Shown here: positions 55,352 through 64,000 of the stretch, in pieces
Position numbering within the stretch: position 1 is the stretch's first letter
Layout of the letters: each line of letters begins with the position of its first letter
NCBI GenBank assembly: GCA_023014365.1
Contig: JAEBUN010000029.1
Span: 434,001-498,000 of the forward strand
DNA: 64,000 nucleotides
Reading direction: 5' to 3'
Origin: Lepiota brunneoincarnata
Lineage: Eukaryota > Basidiomycota > Agaricomycetes > Agaricales > Agaricaceae
Notes under the pieces: generated by a model
What the model saw: the letters and a program-made list of their open reading frames with translations, nothing else
Told to the model about the DNA's origin: nothing
Databases searched by the model: none
Translations under genes and position numbers: made by a program

Positions 55352-55987
55352 ATGGGCCTTGCCGACTTGTTTTCCTCACTCGTGTCGACGGTATACGCCG
55401 ACTCTGAAGAAAGGAAGGAGGAGCCAGAGGCTCCTCAGGAAGAAAACGCCAAAGAAGAGGAGGTCGCTGAAGAAGCCGCTGAGGAGGAAGAGGAGCCCGA
55501 GGATGTGCGTTACCTCACTCCAACTGCACCCCCGCTACAGGCTGACTTGCTCTTTGTGTAACGTGGCTAGGAGCACCCTGTGATCAAGGACGAGTGCAAG
55601 GAGACGAAATGCGCGCAACTCGCTAAGCATTTTGAGCACTGCCAAGAAAAGGTCAACTCAGGACATGGGTTCAAGGGTGAGGAATGTATCGAGGAACTGT
55701 AAGTCGTTCTGTTATCTCTTTGCCTCATTCGAATGACACTTGTGTTGCAGATGTACGTGATCCTCCTTCCCTTTCTTAGTGTGCTGGCATTTTATCTGAC
55801 TGGTCGGCTCGGGCGTTGTATCCGCTCTAGTCCAGTACGTCGCTGTTCTTGGCTGAGTATTCACGCTAACTCGCGTTGTAGCATGATGCATTGTATAGAT
55901 GTGCGTTGTTCGAGTCGTACACGACGGTCAAGCTAACCTGCCATCTAGGAATGTGCCGCTCCCAAACTCTTTTCCAAACTTCGCTAG
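55352..55987 (+). CDS. QCR6: Cytochrome bc1 complex hinge protein (subunit 6)
   Basis: Starts MGLADLFSSLVSTVYADSEE at 55352. A long Glu-rich acidic run follows to EEPEDV, then an intron (55504-55570). The second exon carries the hinge domain: CKETKCAQLAKHFEHCQEKV...GEECIEEL. Later short exons give MMHCID (55882-55900) and ECAAPKLFSKLR, stop 55985-55987. The four Cys of the two disulphide-linked helices are present. The subunit sits on the intermembrane-space side of complex III and helps the cytochrome c1-cytochrome c interaction. The 183-bp gap between the second and third coding blocks may hide a microexon of one or two codons, as the usual sequence has extra residues before MMHC. Confidence 0.9.
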
Positions 55988-57548
55988 TTTCATGCCATGG
56001 AGGGTAGGATGGTACGTCATGTCACTCTGAAGGTGCATTTATCTGTCTGATGACGTGGAAATCCTTTGCCGGTGATAGGAACTTAGATAGACGCAACAAC
56101 CATGTCCTTTGCCCAGCACCCACTGAAATAATATTCGCATAATTCCATCTAGATAATAGGCGCCTGTGGGCACCAAAAAGCCTAGTGGGATATGGTTCCT
56201 GGCGTCTATCGTCGTCTCGTGAATCTTGCTCGTGCTTTCCGTGACGCTGAGGCTCTATCTCCGGATGAGCGATTCCAACGCCGGTATATCGACCATCACA
56301 TCGAGTAATCAAATACCTCAAATACTTAGGTTGCGATGCTGGGGTCGGTCGGGCTCCGAAACTTGCGCTATAACACTGGATATTTGCCCTCCGTGGGGTT
56401 TGTTCCAACAATAGCCTGTATATTGATTTTTATCATGAAAATCCCACCGCGCCGAGAAAAATCCTTAGCTATCAAAATATGTTAGGTGTTCTACCTATTA
56501 AGACTCGGCTTACCAGGGGCCCAATCCAGGAGGATTTGTGTCGCTCCGGAAGATGTCGAGGATCGGCACGATGCTGCTTGACCGGCTGCAACGTGTTCGG
56601 TTCAGTTGCGTCATTTCTATCGCCGCTTCCGCATGTACTTACGAACGGTACCACTGGGGCCGGTCATATGTGTGTGCTAACCTGACTTGCATTAGAAGCC
56701 ACGTTTTGCTGGTCAGTGGTTATCTGGATTCTGGACGTTGAGCACTGGTTGAAATATTGGCCAATTGTTGGATTGTCATATTCATGTTTTCAGAGCGTGT
56801 CAAAGTTTATCAATAGCCAGTTCCGTGAACCCGCGATAGTTGCGGGTGTTCACTCCACCACCATGCGCCCCACCGCTTTCTCGCCTCATTGCTGCATTAG
56901 GCTCGCCATGAGGCCTATCTGTTTGGGGGGATCTGGAAGTAGCCGTACCCAGGTGCTTATGTATACCCGGCCAGCCTGGGACCGGAGCACAACTAACCCG
57001 GTAACCGATTTGGGTCACCTCATTGTCTCTTGTGACCAGCACCAACTACATGTGGTGCCCCGGTCTGGCTCCTCCTTGAAGAACAATTGCAATTCCACGG
57101 CGTTGGTCACAAAGAGGTGGGTGGAATGGAAGGTGAGAGGTATCACTTGGGAGTATTTTGATTTAAATACCGTAACCATCCTAGATGGGGTGGACGTATT
57201 TTTCTTGGAGCTGTGCACTTGCGGACCTAAGTAGGGTCGTCCAATGAATGGAAAGTCCAGGGCCTTGAGGTATGAGTAAGGAACGCCACTCGGAAGTTTA
57301 AGTCCTCCCCCTTCCCTTGAAATAGCTGTGCGTCCTAGTGCAGTTGGAATAGACCTTTTAATCTCCCCGGTACCCCTTACAAATTTGCGGTTGGACAAGT
57401 CGTTCCAAGTCACCTTCCCCTCTTCCCTTCCCCTCCCCTCCCCTCCCTCTCTTCCGCTCATTCCTCAACCCCGACGCTGTCTTGGTCTTCTCTCTGCACT
57501 TTCCATCACTCACGACTTACGATTACGACCACGTTGGATCCCAACATA
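55988..57548. other. Intergenic; CT-rich promoter region at the right end
   Basis: No supported gene. A 172-codon frame (56716-57234) has no domain or codon pattern that I trust. 57411-57470 is strongly pyrimidine-rich (CCCTTCCCCTCCCC type), a usual feature just upstream of fungal transcription starts, here for the DUF6534-type gene. Confidence 0.5.
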
Positions 57549-59328
57549 ATGGCCTCTTCGGCGCTACCGAGTTTGCAAAACCCGACACTCGATAATACAT
57601 TAGGCGCGATGCTTCTGGGTGTGTTGGCTGCAACATTGTGAGTGGACTCGGGATCCCCGCGATGGTTTGAGTGGGAGTGGGGGATCATTGATTGATGGAG
57701 CGCCCCGCTGACGTTTGTGCTTTGGAAAGCTTATACGGGATCACGACTCTGCAAATGTATTGGTATTACCACCTATACCCCCGGGACTCGTTGTTGCACA
57801 AGTATTCGGTGAGTTTTGTTGTGTTGCGGGGATGTACGGGTTTCCGCTCACAGTGGGGCTACTTCAAGGTTGCGATTCTTTGGTAGGAGCCCACCCTATA
57901 TGGAGTTTTCCCTGGGGGAATAACGCGCTCATTCACGTTCGGATACTAGGATTCTGGATACGTTTCATCTGGCGTTGACGATTAACGCTGTGTATACCTA
58001 TATGGTGACTGGATTCGGCAACTTTGGGGGGATGCAGCATATAACCTGGTGCGCACTATGTCCCTATCCTTCTCAAGATAGATGCTTATGACTCTGTCAA
58101 TAGGTCGATAAAGGTAAGCAGTCACCCCGTATGTGACCGCATTCAACTCTCTAAGTTGAGAATTGTGCCTAGCTTCAAGTTTCGGTCAACGTGAGTATCC
58201 TAAACTAGCTCTGGGCGCTGGTGGCTGATATGGTGACAAAGGTGGTTATCATACTCATGGTGCATAGTCTATACGCTCTCCGGGTGTGGATCCGTCAGTT
58301 CTTTCCTATCTTTGTTTGATCCGGTGTGATAGGGTAACTGATGGGCGGCATGATTGTAGTGGGAGAATATCATCGGGGCGTTGTGGGATACTTGGTGGTA
58401 TGTTCCGGGTCCTATTCAAAAACTCCACAACCACCTGACGCTTTTTAGGCTTTTGTTTTAGCGGGCGGCTTTGGTGAGCGTTGACTCGTGATTCTAGGTG
58501 TGACTTGACCCTGACATTGATTTGTGGATGGAATAGTCATTGGAATTGGTGAGTTCCATGGCTACGTTGCCCTTGAGTTAATGTTCTTACTATCTTGTTT
58601 CAGTCCTCGCATATCAGATGTGCGAATCTTGAAAGCTTCTTCGGTCTTATTCATCCCGCTTATGAGTATCACGTAGATATACCGTCCACACGTACGATGA
58701 GCTTCGGTCGGATATCAGTAAGTACCCAAAATATCTCCCCAATTTTCTCTGAGCACATCTGACTATGTGTTGAAGTGGGTTATCAACAGCGCCTTTGCGA
58801 CAGCCACTGGAATCGATTTTGTCATCACAGTCGCAATGTGTTATTACCTCCAAAAGAGCCAATCTCCAGCTTCCAGGTGTGTGTATATTTATTCATTTTT
58901 CGGATCGAAAACCGACTCGCGTGATACGTATAGACTAAATTCGAGAATATCGACTGTGATGCAGTATACACTGAGTTCTGGGCTATTTACCAGGTAAATG
59001 AACCTTTGTGCTCTGGTGGAAGTAGAGGGAGACTGATTGTTCTCTCCAGTGCCTGCTCACTCTCAGCGATGTTCTGTGTACGCTCTCCTTCAGGACTCTC
59101 CTCCACCGGACGCTGACCCATATCGCTAGTACATTCTCTTACCCAATACATTCATTTTCTTGGGGCTCGAGTTTCCTCCTGACCAAGCGTACGTTCCACC
59201 TTCCTCCCCATCATCTTTCTCACCCAAAAGGAAATCAACTACTTTCCACTCTAGTTTACGTCGTCTCTTTCCTGACGATGCTCAACGCACGTAAACGCAC
59301 TGTAACAACCAGTACACCGACCGACTGA
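57549..59328 (+). CDS. DUF6534-type seven-TM membrane protein
   Basis: Starts MASSALPSLQNPTLDNTLGA at 57549. Read across about ten short introns it gives the family's typical run: LGAMLLGVLAATL, LYGITTLQMYWYY, LDTFHLALTINAVYTYMVT, FVITVAMCYYLQKS, TVMQYTLSSGLFT, YILLPNTFIFLGLEFLLTK (acceptor about 59133) and LYVVSFLTMLNARK (acceptor about 59255). The family is frequent in Agaricomycetes, predicted seven-TM, function unknown. A stop is met at 59328, but a frame starting about 59329 (DGLHSDTNCPTTPITDL...) stays open and is preserved in the partial copy at 63876-64000, so a longer C-terminus to about 59590 is likely. Exon 7-8 borders (58340-58700) are uncertain. Confidence 0.75.
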
Positions 59329-59589
59329 TGGGCTTCATTCCGACACCAACTGCCCAACCACACCAATAACCGACCTCATTCCGCGTCGCTACCAGATATT
59401 CGCACAGAAATTCCGGGGCTCCTCGTCGCAATCTCAATCTCCGCCGCACAGCAGGGTCCGCCGAACACGTGCAGTGACGTCGAGTTTCTGGAGTCCACCA
59501 GCGCCGTCGATGTTGTCGAATTGTGAATCAGGGATACCAGAATTGTTCGTTGGATCTAGAACACGGGCGAAAGGGGCGGGAGGAAGATA

Positions 59590-60175
59590 GTGAGGGAGTG
59601 CAGAGTATGAGTGATGGGAGTGACACGATTCGGGGGACTGTGAGGAGTCCTATGAGTCCGACTAGCCCGGAAGGTATGGGTGTGGGCGCGATGGCACAAA
59701 TCCCGGTGCAGCGGCCGGCTTCTGTCCATAGTAGGGATGTGCAAATGGTGAGATAGGTTTTGCATGGCTTACTCTGGCTGACTTTATGATTCAACTTGAG
59801 ACTCATGTAGGATCCACCGCTTAGTCCTCAATTGCGACCTTTGTCGGCTTCGTATCCCTGGCATGCGCGATGAGCATGTCGTCTTCTGTTACCATTGTAG
59901 TTCAACTTCGATTTCGTAGTATTCTCCGCACCACACATTCAAGTAGTTTTGATTCCGACGTCATCGCTATCTATCGTTGGCATACATATGAACACGGCCC
60001 ACTCATAATTATTGCATGTAAAACTAATACCCAGCATAAAGTAGCACCATCATCAAGCTCGCATAGGGCCAGACAAGCATTATTGTACTCTCATTGATAT
60101 TTACCACCCACCAAACGTACAACTCATTAAGCATTACCGGTGTTTGTTCAATCGTAGGGCAAAACAAAAATCTCA
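59590..60175. other. 3' flank of the DUF6534-type gene
   Basis: Holds no supported gene, apart from the stretch 59990-60175, which is repeated at 63370-63590. Confidence 0.45.
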
Positions 60176-60180
60176 TCAGT
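59990..60180. repeat. Duplicated flank, copy 1
   Basis: Shares ATAATTATTGCATGTAAA, CCCAGCAT.AA.TAGCACCATCATCA and GGCAAAACAAAA with 63370-63590. Confidence 0.75.
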
Positions 60181-62515
60181 GAGTTTGTAATCCTTCCGGT
60201 AGGTATTCTCCGACCGGAATATCAAGCACCTCTTGGATGGGGTGGCTCCGAAAAGAAGGGCCGCGAATGAAGGGTACTGGGCTTTCAGTGATCGGAAGTG
60301 CTTCAGAAGATCCCTGTGGTGGTCCTGTGCCCAATCCCGTGGGGATTATAAAGTAGCTGCCGCACGGTCAACTATGAACTCACGAGGTGATAGGTGGATG
60401 ATAGCTCCCATCGAGAGGAACACACTCGGTAAAAAAAATGAAAAGGGTAGGTGATTTTGTGTGCAGTTATCTGGTCGACGTCTACGTCCGACAAGCAAAT
60501 TCGGCTAACAACCCCTCTCTGTTGGAGTTGGAGCTCAACCTGCCGGGGTGGCCGAAGTGGAATCAGCCAAATAGCTCATAAGCAATAGGACTCTCGACGT
60601 ACATCTGTGCTTGTGAGCCAAGGTACAAGCCTGAGGTAATTGTAGGTTCTGATGGTATCGTGACCTGAATACATGTAACCACCATAGAACTTAGCAAAGT
60701 TGATTTGAGCCAGGGCCCCGCAACGCTGTTCAAGAGTCAGGGAAATAGGTGATGCCTTGGGAGATTTATGGTAGATCTCGCCTGGAACGAGTTGGTCGGC
60801 CCAGATGGATCCGCATAGCTCGAGAAGTCTCCGAGGGCCATAATGTCGGGGGAACGGCCAGGATTGAGTGACATTGGCGAGCTGTGGGGTCTTGGTTGAA
60901 TCATCTACCCTTCACTTCAGTTTATGAAACAGGAAGGAAGTAAGGCGGTGGAAAACGTACCCATGTCATAAGCTTGCTGCAACACCCGGAAATAGCACCA
61001 CCAGACGTCGGTCATAATCTTCAATCTATCCAGTGAGAACTCTTGAGATCGGTGTGGATCCTGAAGAAGGTCGGAAAAAGATGCATGATAGAAGGATAGT
61101 CCGGTGAAGTGTGCACGGCCTGGGGGTGGAATATAAAGTACCGAGTGGAGTTTCTGAAGGGCACCGTATGCGATATTTTGTTTAATTGCCAGGAGGTTGC
61201 AGGTCTCTAAAAGCGAAAGATCCAGACGGGAGTCTCGAAATTTATCCTCGATCACGTAATATCCCACAAGGAGTTTCATCGTGTCCAAAGATCTCGCAGG
61301 AACACTCGACAGGATTCGACTATATAATAAATCGAGCATCGCAAGGGGATTGCGATCCCCGGCACTGAACTTTGTTTCCTTGACAAAAGATAGGAAATAC
61401 TCGAGCTGAGAAACAGGATCACCAAGGTTCCTATCGTCGATAAATCGAACTGCGGTAGATGCAAAGGCGAAGAGACCTGATGCTACACTTGCAACCGTCA
61501 GGAGCTCGCTCTCAGTCGGCCACTGTGAGCCCTGTGGAACCGAGTACGGATAGCGTTGGCCAATCTTGCTGAGCTCGGCTCGCAGGTAGCGTTCGACGTC
61601 CTGGCAAGCGTCGGGGGAATCGACAGGAATTTCTTCTTCCTCGTAACTCTTGTTGATCGTGGCACTCATAAACGCGATATTCAAGTGAGGTTCGGGCCGG
61701 CTGGCAATGATCCAGGCGAGGGGTGCTTCCGGGAAGGTTAACACAAAGGTGCTGACCAGTTCAATGATCTGGCACTGGGCGTCCTCGCCTTCACATTCGT
61801 CGAGACCGTCAAGTACTATCAATCGGTCGAGTTCTCCTTTGCAAATATCTCGCAATGCGAAAGGGTCGATAATGAATTTCTTGAATTGTTCCTTCATCCC
61901 CTTCTCCAGCAGGCGAGGATCAGCATTCATCTGCTCTTTAGCGTACTCCTGATAAGATGGTATCCGAGTGGCCAGTTGATAAGCAAGAGTGATGATGACA
62001 CGATTGGGATCATTACGATGGTTGGGCCGGGAGAAGAAGAGAGTGGCGCCCAGCAAGTCACTCTCGTTCTCGGACTCTGCCAGAGTCTGCATTACCGCAG
62101 ACTTTCCCACTCCAGCTGGGCCATGAAGCCAAAGGAGCTTCTTCCCTGGCTTTTTGTGGCGGGACCAATCCAGTATACTTGTTCTGAGAGCAACTCGTGT
62201 GAGAGGGTGGCACTGAGGAGGGGGGACGCGCTCAGATGAGTCGAATTCGGCTCCAGGGATGACGCGCCCAGCAAGCCACTTGAGTGCTTCAGCCACACAA
62301 TAGATGAGCAGAGGATGCTATGAGCAGCCGGGTTGGCACTCACTTTCGTTAGTGGTTGGTTCCACCTGCGCCTTGATGTCGTAAAACGCTAAACCGCTCA
62401 CAGTGAAATTGCGAGCGTTGGCGAAATAGCCACTTTGGCCAGACCTATGTGCATCCTCGTCCTCGGGCAGAGAGAATCGGTGTGTCCCCTCATCCCTATC
62501 TGTTCCATTCCTCAT
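60176..62515 (-). CDS. NACHT-domain NTPase (NLR/STAND-like)
   Basis: Likely start MRNGTDRDEGTHRF at 62515 (an upstream ATG at 62614 is also in frame). The N-terminal exon has FANARNFTVSGLAFYDI, the usual lead-in of mushroom NACHT proteins. After an intron (about 62290-62345) comes WLAGRVIPGAEFDSS, then Walker A GPAGVGKSA, LGATLFFSRP, Walker B RLIVLDGLDECEG and AWIIASRPEPHL. The C-terminal part extends through introns near 60945-60900 and 60620-60440 to GSSEALPITESPVPF and the stop at 60176-60178. There are no recognisable WD40, TPR or ankyrin repeats, so it is a short form. Members of this group are candidate fungal immune or heterokaryon-incompatibility receptors; that role is inferred here only from the domain. 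Confidence 0.8.
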
Positions 62516-62615
62516 ATCCCACTGTTTCTTGCGACCTGGTATTAGGATGGTGTAAGCCCGTGGGCTCACTAGTATCAGAGACTCACAACTCACGCGCGAC
62601 AAGAGTGGTCCCAAA

Positions 62616-63369
62616 CGTCTATTTAGATTAGAGAGAATACGCGTATGGAGTAAGAGAAGATGATAGTATCAGAAGAAGAAAGAAAGATGATTGTTTACAT
62701 CGCGGTTCGTTATTTATCTAGGGGTTAGTACACGTGATCACGATCGCTGTAAGTTCAATGCTTACAGATGGTCAGATCGGGAGGATCGGGGACTGTTTAT
62801 GCGCACAACATGGAGCTTGGACAGGCAAGTCTATCTTGCGCTTAAGCAGAGCAGTGGTTTTGCCATGGGGCGTTCTGCACACATTGATAGTGGATGGGCC
62901 AGTGGGGCTGGTTGCCTGAGCTGATAGAGGCCCTCCAGAAACTTGGCGTTGCATAATTGTGAGGGAGAGTGAAGACGCACAGTTCTCCACGTGCAAAGCT
63001 GTACATTGGTGCTTCCGGTTAGCGTGGTGAGTGCGGCGAAGGCGGTGCTAGCGTTTTGTTGTTCGATGACTTCCCGGTCCGTAGGCTCGCACCGTGATCC
63101 ATATATCGCTGGCCCATCGATGGTTTTTCTGTCGCACAGATTCATTGATGGCATTTGAGCTATCTAACACCTGGGAAAAGGCCTCACCAAGGCAAGGTCG
63201 ATCCGTGATGAAGAAAGCGAGCACTAGTTATCACGCCTGCTAACAACGTTATTTATGGTCGGCGATAAGTGACCTCTAATATAGCGAATATGCTAAAGCC
63301 TGAGTTCGAAAGATCACAGTGTCACTGCCAAAGGGGCCTGCCTGATGAGTGGGTCGGTGATATCGTCGA
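62616..63369. other. Intergenic, nothing recognised
   Basis: Upstream region of the NACHT gene. Frames on both strands are short and without domains. Confidence 0.45.
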
Positions 63370-63590
63370 CTTCTCATGCCGGCCCCAATTGATAATTATT
63401 GCATGTAAACCTGATAATTCCCAGCATTAAATAGCACCATCATCATGCTCGCATACTTATTGTACTTCCTCGATTTGCACACATGTATCATCCATCCTTC
63501 GTCCATATTGATTGTCAACTAAATATACGGCTCATTAAGCGCTAATATTGCATTATGTTCAACGGTAAGGCAAAACAAAATTCTCATCTT
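63370..63590. repeat. Duplicated flank, copy 2
   Basis: Matches 59990-60180. In copy 1 this sequence lies 3' of the DUF6534 gene; here it lies 5' of a partial DUF6534 copy, so the duplication is rearranged or tandem with part lost. Confidence 0.75.
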
Positions 63591-63599
63591 CATCTTACG

Positions 63600-64000
63600 A
63601 TTACCACGTAGGTTTACCATTCGCACGTATAATGAACCCGGTCAGATATCAGTAAGCGCCCAGGATACCTCCCCAATTTCTCTGAGCATGTCTGACTATG
63701 TTTTCAAGTGGTGAAGAGAAGAATCGTTGGGAGCTGAGGTATCTAAGTACAGGTGCGCTACTTAAATACCTAATGAAAATGTGTCAAGCGAGTGCAGCGG
63801 AATTCTGTTCCTTACAGTGGGTTATTAACAGCGTCCTCGCGATCGATCTTGTCATCACAGTCGCAACGACCAACGATGGGCTTTCTTCCGACACCAACTG
63901 CCCAACCACACCAATAACCGACCTCACTCCGCATCGCTACCAGATCTTCGGACAAAAATTCTGGGACTCCTCATCGCAATCTCAATCTCCGCTACACAGC
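63600..64000 (+). pseudogene. Partial copy of the DUF6534-type gene, runs off the window
   Basis: 63615-63705 matches 58675-58765, 63818-63870 matches 58775-58845 and 63876-64000 matches 59330-59470. The part between LVITVA and the C-terminal segment (about 480 bp, including the last two TM segments) is missing, so it cannot make the full protein. The C-terminal segment is still open in the same frame as in the complete gene. Confidence 0.65.

Noticed and set aside
56716..57234. 172-codon plus-strand frame
   Set aside because: No domain, no splice context and mixed residue composition; probably chance.

Overview
This window is nuclear DNA of a filamentous basidiomycete, most likely an Agaricomycete. 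The genes carry many short introns (about 50-110 bp, GTRNGN...YAG). The families I recognise are typical of mushrooms: F-box proteins with the LPxELW-type core, a MBOAT_2/wax-synthase-like acyltransferase, a DUF6534-type seven-TM protein, a NACHT NTPase and a fungal VLIG-type GTPase. No species can be named from the sequence alone.

Layout. 1-20.8 kb is gene-bearing and CpG-normal: the 3'-truncated end of a very large VLIG-type GTPase gene (minus), a wax-synthase-like pseudogene (plus), an F-box gene (minus), a second F-box gene with an apparent frameshift (plus), and then about 5 kb with almost nothing recognisable. 20.9-52.8 kb is a transposon nest that is almost free of CpG. It holds a complete but dead Tc1/mariner element (21965-23526). 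Next to it, a second Tc1/mariner element (23660-44109) has its transposase split by a Ty3/gypsy chromovirus on the minus strand (outer element, 24830-43126). That element is in turn split by a second, CpG-rich Ty3/gypsy chromovirus on the plus strand (inner element, 28165-36408). To the right lie a fragment of an outer-type element carrying a solo LTR of the inner family, and a decayed tandem array of two membrane-protein pseudogenes alternating with relics of the gene at 53 kb. 52.8-64 kb is CpG-normal again: an unrecognised intron-containing gene, a multi-TM protein, the cytochrome bc1 hinge protein QCR6, a DUF6534-type membrane protein, a NACHT NTPase, and a rearranged partial copy of the DUF6534 gene running off the window.

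The two chromoviruses share features beyond gag-pol-chromodomain. Both can prime their own reverse transcription: a 12-nt primer-binding site beside the 5' LTR is perfectly complementary to a stretch about 30 nt after the LTR TATA box (Tf1-like). Both carry, 3' of pol, a double zinc-knuckle ORF plus another ORF in the +1 frame. In the inner element this last ORF runs 373 bp into the U3 of the 3' LTR, so each LTR encodes an acidic protein tail. A diverged solo LTR of the same family keeps that frame apart from one stop and an in-frame indel. This accessory module is the most novel-looking feature here.

Limits: splice sites were read by eye, homology calls come from recognised motifs, and no alignment, codon-periodicity or database search could be run.
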